Shown: positions 1-8,712, numbered from the stretch's first letter. The stretch: 28,959 bases of DNA from Deltaproteobacteria bacterium (GCA_015233285.1 JADFYA010000004.1:1-28959); one strand, 5' to 3'. Translations and numbers: made by a program. Notes: generated by a model not told the origin, from the letters alone.

Positions 1-1
1 C

Positions 2-691
2 GCCAATTTCACCGTTTACGACGTTTGTAAGGCTTGTGGCGTTGAAAGCGAGAATAGCCGCATGCTGGCCGGGAGCGCCCTAGACTACTTCGTCGGCAAC
101 CCCAATATACCGCCCCATGTGGATAAGCTCTATGCCTGGAAGGTGGCGCGGGACTGCAAAGGAGATCCCCACTGCACTACGGTCTATACCGGCGGCTGTC
201 CAAGTTGTACTCCGGCCGGGACCGACAATTGTCCAATAGGCATCGAGAAGAACGGCCAACTGTTCATCGGATTCAGGGCCTACGTAGAACCGGCCACCAA
301 AATCGGACCGGCGTTTACCGAGATCATCTTTGACCGGGTGATTCGCTTTAGCCCCACCGGGCCGGTGGTCAGTAACATTGCGGTGGCTTCCAAACCATTC
401 GTCCCGACCGATCCCCTCCCGTTCGTTCCGGCCGGCACTCCGGTCAACATCGCATTCCACGTGGGCAGCGCCGAAACTTCCAACAGCACCTGGACGGCGA
501 CCCTAAAGACCGACGACGGATGCGGAGTGCTGACGCCAACCTCCGGATTCGTAACCGGCGGCAGTGGTGACGTGTCCTTCACGATAACCCCTCCGCCCAC
601 CCAGAAGACCACTCTCACGGTGTTTCTTGACGCCACCGACGGCAAGGGGCGGCGGGCCAAAACCCGCGGAGTCCAGGTACAGTTCAAATAG
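2..691 (+). CDS. Secreted Cys-rich protein with C-terminal Ig-like domain, 3' part only
   Basis: The reading frame is open from the left edge, so the true start lies outside the window; the first internal Met is at base 62. The visible 229 residues begin with a Cys-containing segment (CKAC, then several Cys between bases 150 and 240, including a CPSC pair), which suggests disulfides in an exported protein. No CXXCH haem motif is present. The last ~110 residues alternate short hydrophobic strands with Pro/Thr/Gly/Ser turns, as in bacterial Ig-like or fibronectin-like beta-sandwich domains. I do not recognise the family. It converges on the minus-strand gene ending at 769, and a hairpin lies between them. 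Exported location and beta fold are inference; function is unknown. Confidence 0.7.
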   Translation, partial: ANFTVYDVCKACGVESENSRMLAGSALDYFVGNPNIPPHVDKLYAWKVARDCKGDPHCTTVYTGGCPSCTPAGTDNCPIGIEKNGQLFIGFRAYVEPATKIGPAFTEIIFDRVIRFSPTGPVVSNIAVASKPFVPTDPLPFVPAGTPVNIAFHVGSAETSNSTWTATLKTDDGCGVLTPTSGFVTGGSGDVSFTITPPPTQKTTLTVFLDATDGKGRRAKTRGVQVQFK

Positions 692-709
692 GAACATTAT
701 CTTTGAAAA

Positions 710-749
710 ACCGGCGGCCGTAGCACGGTACAACGCTGCGGCCGCCGGT
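710..749 (-). terminator. Rho-independent terminator for the leftward PEP-synthase-like gene
   Basis: A perfect 11-bp GC-rich inverted repeat (ACCGGCGGCCG at 710-720, CGGCCGCCGGT at 739-749) is extended inward by an AGC/GCT pair. Read on the minus strand it is followed by five U residues (complement of AAAAA at 706-710), so it should stop transcription coming from the gene that ends at 769. On the plus strand no T-run follows, so it is not obviously bidirectional. Confidence 0.8.
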
Positions 750-768
750 CACGGTTGGGGCTGACGGC

Positions 769-3378
769 TCACATGTCATGGCCGTAATTGCCGATTAAGA
801 AATTATTTTTCACCCTCTCGATACTGGCCTCATCACTCATCAGCATGTCCATCTGCCTGGTGAACAGGAGCAATCGGCCAATTGCTTCCAGCCGGTGCTT
901 TATAAAGTTTTGTTGATACTTTTGAAGCCTGGCCCCCACCCGGTCCTCCACCGCTTCCACCGTAAAATCAAGTTCCGCCAGGATGGCCGCAATGGCCCGG
1001 CAGCGCCGGTTTTTCCGGACGTCGTCGGCCGCCCCGCCCTTAAAAGTGAAGGTAATGTAATTCTTGTTCATCGTCTCACCGCAGTAGGCGTCTAACACAC
1101 TGTAATGATAACCGACCCGGGAACTAAAATTGAGATATTTGTCGGAAATAATGGCATAGCTGCGGTCGCCGAATCGTTCAGAGGCAAGGTTGGGCGGAGC
1201 CATCATCTGCTGCGAAACTACGGAGAAAAATCCTCTTAATTCTATGGGCTTAGGTTCATGCTGGCGGCTCAGTTGCTCATCCGTCATTCCGGCCAGCAAA
1301 GCCTGGAAAGGAATGCTGGCAATCTGGTCCGTCGTCACCTTGCGGGCCTTTCCGGTCAGGCCGGTGATTCCGCCACCCAGATCGATAACATGTAAATCCA
1401 ACGGCAGGGATGCTTTTAATTGAAGTGCTCCGCCGCCGCCTTCGGAAACAACGTCGCTTAGTTTAAACATCTCGCCGTAAGAGAGTTCATGGACCAGCCG
1501 CATGATGTCGTGGACCGTCTCGCAGTATTCCGCATTGAAATTAGGGGCGGTTGGGTCCAAAAGATGTAGCGGGACGATAAACCTGGCCAATTGTTTCAAT
1601 GTCTCGTATACCGGTGTCCCCTTCATCTTGGGTTTGTGGATCCTCTCCAGAGAGAGGAGTTCCGGGACTCGTCCTTCGTAAACTCGGCAACTATAGGCGT
1701 CAACCGTAACCTCTTGCCCTTCACGCAATGTTTTGGTCGCCTCTCCGGCATTTAGAATAGTCGGGATTTCAAACTCCCGGGATAGAGAGGCCATGTGGCC
1801 GGTGGCCGAACCGAAGTCGGTGATAATGGCGCCGGCCTTGGACATTAGAACTACGAATTTGGGTGAAGAGTGCCGGGCCACCAATACGCCGCCGTCAGGG
1901 AAGCTGACCAGGTCGTCTTCCGATCTGATCTGGTAGACAAGGCCGTATCCCACACCGGGAAAAGCGGCGTTACCACCTTCGAGCAGCAACTGATATTTTT
2001 CCAGACCTTGAATCTCTTGAACAGAGGGAATGTTCGCTTCAATCTGGGGAAAATTTAAGGGACGGGATTGGAGGATAATCAGATTCCCCTCCTGGTCTAA
2101 AGCCCATTCCATATCTTGGGGGCCGCCGTAGTGCTCCTCCAACCGCTGGGCGTACCGGGCCAGGGTGATGATCTGGTCTGAGGACAGCGCCGGGGCGTCT
2201 TGTTTCTCTGAAGGGACCGGGACCTCCATCAGGCCGCCCAGGGGATTGATGACCAGTTGCACCGGCTTATGGGAGATTTGTTCTTCTATAATAGTCTGCC
2301 GGCCGTCTTTTGCCACCTTATAAGTATCGGGAGTGACGATGCCGTCCACGGCGTAGGGGCCGAGACCCCAGACCGCGGTGATGATGATATTGTTCTCCTG
2401 GGGATGCAAAGGATCGCAGGAATACATCACTCCGCTGGCTATGGATTCAACCATCCGGATGCAGGCCACGCTCATGGCCACATCTTCCACCCGAATTCCT
2501 TTATTAAACCGGTATGAAATGGCCCGCGGGGTGAACAAGCTGGCCACGATGACTTTATAGGTGGAAATAAGTTTATCCCTGGTCACGTTTAACACCGAAA
2601 CGTACTGACCGGCAAAGGAGAGTTCGCTGTCTTCACCGATGGCGCTGCTGCGCATGGACACCCGGAGTTGCGGCGGTTGTGCCTCGGAGTCCGGGACGGT
2701 AGCCGTCAGGTCATCAAAGGCGGCTAAGACGGCCTGTTCCAACTCCGAAGGTACTGTGGCTGTAAAGATCAGTCGTTGGATGGCTTCGCTGCCCTCATGG
2801 ACGGATTCTGAGTCCTGGTCTCCCATTTCCACTTTGTATTTATTGATCTGGTCCGTCAGGTCATTGCTGTCTAGAAAAAGACGAAAAGCCCTGGTGGTGA
2901 TGGCGAATCCCTCAGGTACGGGCAGCCCCACCCGATTGCGCACCTCCCCCAGGTTGGCGTTTTTGCCGCCGACCCAATCGGCCATTTCTTTATTAACCAG
3001 AGCGTAAGGCAAAACCAATTCCGGAGGGTCTTCCCGTTCTTCTTCGCGAAGCACATTATTGATCTCAGCGTTAATTTTTTCCAGGGTTTGGTAAAAGGCC
3101 ATGTGCCTTTGACCGGAAAGCACATTTAAATTCTTGATCATCCGAATGGTGTGAAAGGTAAGCAAGGCTGTCTGCGAGCGGACATAAGACATGCCGAAAG
3201 GCTGGTACCCGTGCAGTTTGTCGCTGATATCCGACATTATCTTGGCAAGCTGGGCGTTGGAATCCAGCAATTCTTTGAAGCTGGTGTATTTCAACTGGAA
3301 TAAATCCGACAGTGTTCTTTTTGGAGTTTCGGCCGTGGGCTGCTTGCGCCACTTGAACAACTTAGAGATGTCGAACAT
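769..3378 (-). CDS. PEP-synthase-like protein: ATP-grasp + phosphohistidine domain, no PEP barrel (paralogue A)
   Basis: 869 residues. Residues 1-125 are a helical region with no family I recognise. Residues ~128-445 match the PPDK_N / PEP synthase ATP-binding fold: GGKNANLGE at 137-145, MRSSAIGED at 242-250, and the closing DMEWALDQEGNLIILQSRPL at 422-441. Residues ~490-570 are the swivelling phosphohistidine domain, with the presumed catalytic His528 in TGHMASLSREF. True PEP synthase or PPDK then has a ~300-residue PEP/pyruvate TIM barrel. Here residues ~585-869 are instead a different conserved domain, with SSRVGYHY, NYITFTFKGGAAD and TRQMDMLM motifs shared with the paralogue at 15704. The known enzymes move phosphate from ATP to this His and then to a substrate; the acceptor here is unknown. 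The gene follows the sigma-54 regulator by 122 bp and is probably co-transcribed. The ATG has a weak AGGGTGG ribosome site. Confidence 0.85.
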   Translation of the reverse strand: MFDISKLFKWRKQPTAETPKRTLSDLFQLKYTSFKELLDSNAQLAKIMSDISDKLHGYQPFGMSYVRSQTALLTFHTIRMIKNLNVLSGQRHMAFYQTLEKINAEINNVLREEEREDPPELVLPYALVNKEMADWVGGKNANLGEVRNRVGLPVPEGFAITTRAFRLFLDSNDLTDQINKYKVEMGDQDSESVHEGSEAIQRLIFTATVPSELEQAVLAAFDDLTATVPDSEAQPPQLRVSMRSSAIGEDSELSFAGQYVSVLNVTRDKLISTYKVIVASLFTPRAISYRFNKGIRVEDVAMSVACIRMVESIASGVMYSCDPLHPQENNIIITAVWGLGPYAVDGIVTPDTYKVAKDGRQTIIEEQISHKPVQLVINPLGGLMEVPVPSEKQDAPALSSDQIITLARYAQRLEEHYGGPQDMEWALDQEGNLIILQSRPLNFPQIEANIPSVQEIQGLEKYQLLLEGGNAAFPGVGYGLVYQIRSEDDLVSFPDGGVLVARHSSPKFVVLMSKAGAIITDFGSATGHMASLSREFEIPTILNAGEATKTLREGQEVTVDAYSCRVYEGRVPELLSLERIHKPKMKGTPVYETLKQLARFIVPLHLLDPTAPNFNAEYCETVHDIMRLVHELSYGEMFKLSDVVSEGGGGALQLKASLPLDLHVIDLGGGITGLTGKARKVTTDQIASIPFQALLAGMTDEQLSRQHEPKPIELRGFFSVVSQQMMAPPNLASERFGDRSYAIISDKYLNFSSRVGYHYSVLDAYCGETMNKNYITFTFKGGAADDVRKNRRCRAIAAILAELDFTVEAVEDRVGARLQKYQQNFIKHRLEAIGRLLLFTRQMDMLMSDEASIERVKNNFLIGNYGHDM

Positions 3379-3500
3379 AACACCACCCTGGATATGTGTT
3401 TTTAGTGTTTAAACCGCCCGATCGAGATTACACAGCTTAAATACAATCATCTGCGTTCTCTTTCTTTTCTCCCTGCCCCCGACAGTTATGGTTTCTTCGT

Positions 3501-6014
3501 TCAGGCGTTCGGATTGATCTCCTTGACCAGACAATAGCGCGTGGCGGGACCATGCCCCGTCCTTTTCAGTATCCCCTTCTTGACCATATCTTGCAGGTCG
3601 TTCAACGCGGTGCGAGAGGGGAAACCATTGCCCACGGCTTGCTGGTACTCCACCCGGGTAATCTCTCCCTTCTCGAAGAAAATTGAAAAGGCTTTTTTCT
3701 GTCTTTCGTTTAGATCCAGGTCGAGTGGAATAGAAGGCTTTTCTTCGGCCGATGGGCCGGACACAAATACTTCTGTCGGCAGATGAAACGGCTCAACTGC
3801 CGGGGGAGTCCTTTCCTCCTCCAGTCGGATATCATTAATATAAATCAGTTGTCCTTCGGCCATAGCCACGGCTCGAATAATACAATTCCTTAATTCCCTA
3901 ACATTTCCAGGCCAAATGTGAGCCAACAGTTTTTCCAGGGCGCCCTGGGTTAAGGCGACGTATTCTTTTTCCATTCGGATGGATGCCTGCCTGAGAAAAT
4001 GATTGGCCAGGGTGGGAATATTCTCTTTGTGATCCCGCAAGGCCGGAGTCCGAATGGTAATGACGTTGAGCCGATAATAGAGGTCTTCCCGGAAGCGCCC
4101 TTTGTCAACCAATTCTTTGAGCTCTTCGTTGGTCGCAGTAATGACCCGGACATCCACATCGAATTCGCGGTCACTGCCTAAGGGCGTGACTTTTCGGATG
4201 GACAAGGTTCGCAGCAGGGCCTGTTGGACTTTGGGGGAGGCGGTCCCGATTTCATCTAAGAACAGAGTTCCGCCATGGGCGGCTAAAAAAGCTCCCTTGC
4301 GGTCGGTCTTGGCCTCGGTGAATGCCCCTTTGGTGTGGCCAAACAAGGAATCCAACAACAGATTCTCATCTAAGGCACCGCAGTTGATGGAAATAAAGGC
4401 CTTGGCCGCTCTGACGCTGTATTTATGCACCGCTTCGGCGGTAAGTTGCTTCCCCGTACCCGTTTCTCCGATAATCAAGACGTCCGCATCCACCGACGCG
4501 GCTTTGAGTATCCCTACTTTGAGGGATTCGATCACTGGTCCGGAACCGATAATGTCACCGACATCGTGGGCTAATAATAAAGTGTTGGTCGGCGGCCGGT
4601 CCTCCTCCAAAATTGCCGGTCTTCCTTGCGTTACCTCCTGGATGCTGACATCTTTAAGCCGGATCTCTTCGAGCTGGTTCTTAATGGTATTGATCATGTT
4701 GTTGATGGAAAATCTGAGAAAATTTGTCTCAAAATCATGATTCTGCAATACTATTTCTCTTAACTCTCCGGTCTCCTGAATACGATTCACCGCCGCGGCC
4801 AGATCAAATATAGGTCGGGTGATCACCCGGCTGAGAACATAAATAACAAAGGCAATCATGATCATCGTAAACAGGCTGACGACGAAGATGACATCCACCT
4901 GCCGGTATCCGGCCCACAACCCCAGCCTGCTCCGGTCAACAAAGGCCACCCCGGCGTAGTTATCGGCCTTGCGGTCCAGTCCGGCTTTAAACCGGACGGG
5001 TGCGTAACCGATATTGACCAGATAGGCTCCAGTAGAGTAACCGGAATCATCAGACTGGATGGTTATCAAGCCTGGTTTCCCCGACTGTAAACTGCCGACC
5101 ATTTGCCAGAATTCGTTATGTTTAATATCAGGTTTAAACGCCCTTTCCAGTCCCGGTTTGCCGAAAATCCCGGAAAGACCTGTTCGGGCCGTTTCGGCCG
5201 ACAATTCCTTTGGTTTGTCATCTAATTCCTCGGACTGAAACAACATCCAGCCGTCCTTATCGAACATGTAGCAATACCTGACTTCCGGGCTTCTAACATA
5301 GGCAAAAATCGGGGACTGGGGTGAATTGTATAATGACAGGATATCCCGGACGCGGTGGGCATCCACACCGAGCATTAAGACCCCCTGGAGACGGCCGTCT
5401 GGTTTCCATAACATTACCGAGAACCTAATGATTTTGCGGACTGTGTTCCGGCCCAACAGTTTTCCTGAGGGCAGGGGATAGATCCCCTCGACGACGGGGG
5501 AGATAAGGACCTCGTCTCTGCCCAGTTTTTGCAAGTCCGCCAAAACGTCCGCAGTAGAAGGACGGATAAAAGGAATCTCGGGCGGAGGCACCTGGACCAG
5601 TTTATCGTCAATGCCGGCGAGGAAGATGGAGTTATCATTGGTGGGAGCGATAAAGGCGACTTCCGTATAGCTCCAACCGCGCATGTGTTGGTGCACGGTC
5701 CAGAACTGCTCTAGAGAAATTGCGGACATAGGTAATTGAGCCAACTCCAGCAAGTCCTCTTGGCATAGATTCAGGAACCCGCTGATCTCATGCGCTACGG
5801 CCAGGGCTTGAATGCGGACGCTTCTCTCCACGGCTTCATTCAGAAACTGTTTGGAGTACCAGTTGGTGACGTACCCGGTGGCGATCAAGATCAAGATAGT
5901 CGATGGGATAAGTCCCATGAGCAACTTAGTCCTGATATGGAAGGACCGGATGTTGGCCAGATCGAACCAGGCTAGTTTAAAGGTATCATCAAGGTACCTG
6001 ACGAGACGCAACAT
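3501..6014 (-). CDS. Membrane-bound sigma-54-dependent activator with winged-helix C-terminus
   Basis: 837 residues. TM1 is at ~32-52, an extracytoplasmic sensor (double-Cache-like size) at ~53-374, TM2 at ~375-398, and a HAMP-like linker to ~450. The sigma-54 AAA+ domain spans ~485-715, with Walker A GETGTGKQ at 516-523, the sigma-contact loop GAFTEA at 563-568 (canonical GAFTGA; acidic variants are known), Walker B GGTLFLDEI at 581-589, and WPGNVREL near 701. The C-terminus (~765-830) does not look like the usual Fis-type HTH. It resembles a winged helix, with ERQKKAFSIFFEKGEITRVE followed by a helix and wing. So it senses a periplasmic ligand directly and activates sigma-54 promoters from the membrane. 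The start is supported by CAGGAGG nine bases upstream. A sigma-54 promoter lies just upstream, suggesting positive autoregulation, and the divergent TauE operon is the obvious target. Confidence 0.93.
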   Translation of the reverse strand: MLRLVRYLDDTFKLAWFDLANIRSFHIRTKLLMGLIPSTILILIATGYVTNWYSKQFLNEAVERSVRIQALAVAHEISGFLNLCQEDLLELAQLPMSAISLEQFWTVHQHMRGWSYTEVAFIAPTNDNSIFLAGIDDKLVQVPPPEIPFIRPSTADVLADLQKLGRDEVLISPVVEGIYPLPSGKLLGRNTVRKIIRFSVMLWKPDGRLQGVLMLGVDAHRVRDILSLYNSPQSPIFAYVRSPEVRYCYMFDKDGWMLFQSEELDDKPKELSAETARTGLSGIFGKPGLERAFKPDIKHNEFWQMVGSLQSGKPGLITIQSDDSGYSTGAYLVNIGYAPVRFKAGLDRKADNYAGVAFVDRSRLGLWAGYRQVDVIFVVSLFTMIMIAFVIYVLSRVITRPIFDLAAAVNRIQETGELREIVLQNHDFETNFLRFSINNMINTIKNQLEEIRLKDVSIQEVTQGRPAILEEDRPPTNTLLLAHDVGDIIGSGPVIESLKVGILKAASVDADVLIIGETGTGKQLTAEAVHKYSVRAAKAFISINCGALDENLLLDSLFGHTKGAFTEAKTDRKGAFLAAHGGTLFLDEIGTASPKVQQALLRTLSIRKVTPLGSDREFDVDVRVITATNEELKELVDKGRFREDLYYRLNVITIRTPALRDHKENIPTLANHFLRQASIRMEKEYVALTQGALEKLLAHIWPGNVRELRNCIIRAVAMAEGQLIYINDIRLEEERTPPAVEPFHLPTEVFVSGPSAEEKPSIPLDLDLNERQKKAFSIFFEKGEITRVEYQQAVGNGFPSRTALNDLQDMVKKGILKRTGHGPATRYCLVKEINPNA

Positions 6015-6069
6015 ACTTTACTCTGCCTCCTGAAGGATGGGATCATTTTTTTGGTAAACACTATAGCAT

Positions 6070-6085
6070 AGCAAAGGTCATGCCA
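6070..6085 (-). promoter_or_regulatory. Sigma-54 promoter of the activator gene
   Basis: On the minus strand the sequence is TGGCATGACCTTTGCT. The -24 GG is at 6083-6084 and the -12 GC at 6071-6072, separated by exactly 10 bases. It differs from the TGGCACRNNNNTTGCW consensus only at C to T in the -24 box. Transcription should begin near 6059, giving a ~45-nt leader before the ATG at 6014. Confidence 0.75.
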
Positions 6086-6235
6086 TATCGTCGCGTCCGG
6101 CCTTAACGGCTATTTATCGAATTACTCGCCATGAATCAATCATCCCCCGGCCTTGATGAGGCCACCAGGGTCGAGCCATATGTCAGTTTTGTTTACACGA
6201 TGTAAAGACCGGCGGTTTGTGGGGCGGGATGCCGA

Positions 6236-6246
6236 ATCTCGCCAAC
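6236..6246 (+). promoter_or_regulatory. Candidate activator box 1 (ATCTCGCCAAC)
   Basis: Identical to box 2, with starts 34 bp apart (about three helical turns). It lies ~150 bp upstream of both sigma-54 promoters, the usual range for an enhancer. Assignment to the neighbouring activator is inference. Confidence 0.5.
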
Positions 6247-6269
6247 GGGCGGTCCGATCAAATCTAGAG

Positions 6270-6280
6270 ATCTCGCCAAC
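6270..6280 (+). promoter_or_regulatory. Candidate activator box 2 (ATCTCGCCAAC)
   Basis: Exact repeat of box 1. It is followed ten bases later by TGGCG (6289-6293), giving a CGCCA-N10-TGGCG dyad that could be a dimer site. Confidence 0.5.
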
Positions 6281-6379
6281 CGGCTAAGTGGCGGCCAAGC
6301 CTGGTGGCCGACCTGGGACATGTTAATCTTTTGTGTAAAGATAGTAATTGATATTCAAGATGTTGCAATGTCATGCCGG

Positions 6380-6435
6380 ATCTCGCCAGATTTTTTGGCA
6401 TAGCCCTTGCAAGAATTACGGGCAACTGGCGAGAT
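6380..6435. promoter_or_regulatory. Inverted CTCGCCA boxes bracketing the plus-strand sigma-54 promoter
   Basis: ATCTCGCCAG at 6380-6389 and its exact reverse complement CTGGCGAGAT at 6426-6435 are centred on the sigma-54 promoter at 6396-6411. Sites this close to a promoter more often repress or fine-tune it than act as distant enhancers, so they may give negative feedback at high activator levels (inference). Confidence 0.5.
6396..6411 (+). promoter_or_regulatory. Sigma-54 promoter of the TauE operon
   Basis: TGGCATAGCCCTTGCA: GG at 6397-6398 and GC at 6409-6410 with the obligatory 10-base gap, one mismatch to consensus (C to T in the -24 box). It has the same TGGCAT element as the divergent activator promoter. 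The predicted start is near 6422, leaving a ~140-nt leader before the first gene. Confidence 0.78.
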
Positions 6436-6563
6436 TTTTGGTCGGCCGGATCCGGTTCTTTAGTCGATGACCACGTGTAAGGGTATCGATCAGACATAAG
6501 ACGAAAAGAAGACTAGAAAGCAACTTTTTCATCAGGTAAAACCTTTAAGGGAGGTAATGATTC

Positions 6564-6863
6564 ATGAGAGCTTTGTTTCGTAGGATTTTGGCCTTTTGCT
6601 CCGTCATCTCCGTGCTTGTCCCGGCGGCGGTGTGGGCGGCGGGAGAAAAAGCGGCCATGCTGGTGGTTGTGGCCGACACCCGTAGAGTGACAAGCGACAT
6701 TGGAAAGTACTTTGCCGACCTGTATAACACCAACATGTGGCTGTTCGCCGTCTGGGCCGTAGTTCTGACGGCCGGGTACGGCGTGTTTTTGGGTTTTACG
6801 ATGGACATGATTATGTCCCGGACCGGTCTTGATCTCAAATCCCGCAAGATTATCGAGCATTAA
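6564..6863 (+). CDS. Small exported single-pass membrane protein, first gene of TauE operon
   Basis: 99 residues. The N-terminus is a clear signal peptide (RALFRR, then a hydrophobic run, with likely cleavage after AWA near residue 25). A ~30-residue mature segment follows, then one transmembrane helix at about 58-80 and a short basic tail. A ribosome site (GGGAGG) sits ~9 bases before the ATG. The gene is 30 bp ahead of the TauE/SafE permease and under the sigma-54 promoter, so it is probably an accessory subunit or stabiliser of that permease. I know of no characterised function. Confidence 0.8.
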   Translation: MRALFRRILAFCSVISVLVPAAVWAAGEKAAMLVVVADTRRVTSDIGKYFADLYNTNMWLFAVWAVVLTAGYGVFLGFTMDMIMSRTGLDLKSRKIIEH

Positions 6864-6893
6864 GATATATCTGAATCGAAGGAGGAGTAAACA

Positions 6894-7943
6894 ATGGAAC
6901 ATTCGTTTTGGTATTTACACATGCCCATTGCGGGCGTGGAAATATTCTGGCCGGGTCTGGTATTAATCGGTTTTTCCGTTGGGACCATCGGCGGCTTCTT
7001 CGGCATGGGCGGGGCCTGGATGGTGACGCCGGGTCTGAATATCTTGGGCTTCCCCATGGCCTTTGCCATCGGCACCGATATTGCCCATATCGCCGGCAAG
7101 TCCATGGTCTCCACCATGCGGCATTCCAAGTTCGGCAACGTGGATTACAAGCTGGGCTTTGTCATGCTCTTCGGAACCATGTTCGGGATCGAGATCGGGG
7201 CGCAAATGATCATGTGGTTGGAGCGCCTCGGCAAGGTCGGTCCGATAGTCCGGTGGGTCTATGTCGGCTTCCTGGCCCTGATCGCCTTCATGGTCTTCTA
7301 CGACTATTATAAAGCCGACAAGGCCAAGAAAGCCGGCGTGATCTCTGGAGATAAAGGGGCGGAAGGGATTACCTGGTACAAGACCTTACACAAGATCAAA
7401 CTCGCTCCGATGGTTCATTTTAAGACGGCCGGTTTCACCTGTTCGGCCTGGTTGCCCATCGGTGTCAGCTTCATTACCGGCATCCTGGCCGGTTTCCTCG
7501 GAATCGGCGGTGGCTTGCTCCGCATGCCGGCTTTGGTCTACTTGATCGGCTGTCCGACCCACATCGCCGTGGGAACCGACCTGTTTGAAGTCATGATCTC
7601 CGGACTTTACGGAGCCTTCACTTACACCCTGAAAGGCCGGATTGAACTTGTGGCCGTTTTCGTCATGCTGACCGGCGCCGCTATCGGGGCCCAGATCGGC
7701 ACAGTGGCGACTAAATACGCCAAGGGGTACGGCATCCGAATTGGCTTCGGGTGCGCCGTCGTGGCCTGTATGGTCTCCATCGTTTTAAAACAGTATGGCT
7801 TCGACGTCGCCGCCGCAGTGGTTATCTTGGGTGCTATCTCGGCCATCTGCGTCTATATTATCTCCATCATGTTCAAGGGTGCGGCTGCGGAACTCCGGGA
7901 TAAAAAAGCACGGGAACGCGCCGCTGCAGCTTTTCAGAATTAA
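6894..7943 (+). CDS. TauE/SafE-family anion permease (copy A)
   Basis: 349 residues, strongly hydrophobic, with the two-fold repeat typical of TauE/SafE (COG0730) carriers. Each half has a Gly-rich helix-breaking motif followed by a GTD motif: GGFFGMGGAW at 33-42 with GTDIAH at 60-65, and FLGIGGGLLR at 201-210 with GTDLFE at 227-232. A charged cytoplasmic loop at ~140-175 separates the halves, and the C-terminal tail is charged. Characterised relatives move sulfite, sulfoacetate, taurine-derived or related small organic or sulfur anions; direction and substrate cannot be deduced. An excellent AAGGAGG site precedes the ATG. The gene lies in a four-gene sigma-54 operon with exported and membrane partners on both sides. 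Confidence 0.92.
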   Translation: MEHSFWYLHMPIAGVEIFWPGLVLIGFSVGTIGGFFGMGGAWMVTPGLNILGFPMAFAIGTDIAHIAGKSMVSTMRHSKFGNVDYKLGFVMLFGTMFGIEIGAQMIMWLERLGKVGPIVRWVYVGFLALIAFMVFYDYYKADKAKKAGVISGDKGAEGITWYKTLHKIKLAPMVHFKTAGFTCSAWLPIGVSFITGILAGFLGIGGGLLRMPALVYLIGCPTHIAVGTDLFEVMISGLYGAFTYTLKGRIELVAVFVMLTGAAIGAQIGTVATKYAKGYGIRIGFGCAVVACMVSIVLKQYGFDVAAAVVILGAISAICVYIISIMFKGAAAELRDKKARERAAAAFQN

Positions 7944-7958
7944 GGAGGAAATATCAAA

Positions 7959-8294
7959 ATGAAGAGAAATCCGGTTTTCTGGTGTGTCACCCTTCTTTTC
8001 CTGGTCTTTTGTTTTGGCCCGGCCTGGGCTGCCGAAGTTAGCCAGGGAAACTGCATCAGCGTCAATGACAAGGACAAAACTTTGACCATTGAGGAATATG
8101 ACCTCAATTTCACCAAAGATAAGCCTTACGGCCATCCGACGGGGAAGAATTCCACTTATAACATTGCAATGGCCTTGATCGGCATCCCGCCGGCAAAAGG
8201 GGATGTGCTCAGGATATCCTACGACGTCAAAGGGACCGAGAGGATCGCTCTCAAGATCATGAATGTGTCAAAACAAGATTTGAAGAAGAAGTAA
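7959..8294 (+). CDS. Small periplasmic protein of TauE operon
   Basis: 111 residues with a strong signal peptide (cleavage likely after AWA at residue ~24). The mature ~87-residue domain is rich in short beta strands and ends in a basic KKK tail. No lipobox or transmembrane segment follows, so it should be soluble in the periplasm. It begins 15 bp after the permease stop with its own AAGGAGG site. A substrate-binding or gating role for the permease is possible but unproven; I do not recognise the family. Confidence 0.8.
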   Translation: MKRNPVFWCVTLLFLVFCFGPAWAAEVSQGNCISVNDKDKTLTIEEYDLNFTKDKPYGHPTGKNSTYNIAMALIGIPPAKGDVLRISYDVKGTERIALKIMNVSKQDLKKK

Positions 8295-8481
8295 GCGGAT
8301 GTGGGCGCAGAGTCCCGGGGGGTAACCCTCTCCCGCCTCCCGGCTCTGTCCCCCCGTCCGGTTCACCGCCGGGGATCAGGAAATAGAATTGTCCGTTCCA
8401 AAGACTGCCCCGGAAACGGTATACCCAAACGACACCATCAGGACCATGGGGATATAGCCTCAGGCCAGAGAGGAAACCTGT
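8295..8481 (+). other. Intra-operon spacer with GC-rich foldable segment
   Basis: 187 bp between the periplasmic protein and the small membrane protein. G- and C-runs can form competing hairpins, for example CAGAGTCCCGGG (8308-8319) with CCCGGCTCTG (8339-8348), or CGGGGGG (8316-8322) with CCCCCCG (8350-8356). No T-run follows, so it may attenuate or protect the upstream mRNA rather than terminate. Confidence 0.35.
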
Positions 8482-8712
8482 ATGAGCACCCAACAGAAAA
8501 TTGTTGTAGTCATCTTTGATTTGCTGCTTCTAGCCGAGCTGGCTTTCAGCATTTACTTGGGGCGGCATGATCGTGAGGAGATGGCCGGAATGTTCATCCG
8601 GACCTTTGTTCCCCTGCTTGTGGTGACTGTAATATCTTATCGGTATGCCATGAGAAAACTTGATCCTCCGGAACCGGCAACCGAAACCTGTCCCGCACCG
8701 GACCAGAATTAA
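8482..8712 (+). CDS. Small two-helix membrane protein
   Basis: 76 residues. Two predicted transmembrane helices (about 7-25 and 37-55) are joined by a short charged loop (GRHDREE), followed by a Pro/Glu-rich polar tail with one Cys. GAGAGGAAA lies upstream of the ATG. It is the last gene before a 426-bp gap and lies on the same strand as the TauE operon, so it may be a fourth operon member. No known family is recognised. Confidence 0.65.
   Translation: MSTQQKIVVVIFDLLLLAELAFSIYLGRHDREEMAGMFIRTFVPLLVVTVISYRYAMRKLDPPEPATETCPAPDQN

Larger units (their letters stand above)
6015..6563. promoter_or_regulatory. Divergent control region between activator and TauE operon
   Basis: 549 bp without a credible gene. 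It holds a sigma-54 promoter at each side, five CTCGCCA boxes (6124-6132, 6236-6246, 6270-6280, 6380-6390, and inverted at 6426-6435), and a short palindrome TTTACA-CGA-TGTAAA at 6192-6206. The layout is typical of an enhancer region shared by divergent sigma-54 promoters. Confidence 0.7.

Noticed and set aside
6264..6497. Minus-strand ORF of 77 codons in the divergent control region
   Set aside because: It overlaps the sigma-54 promoter and the repeated boxes, and has no family resemblance or ribosome site.
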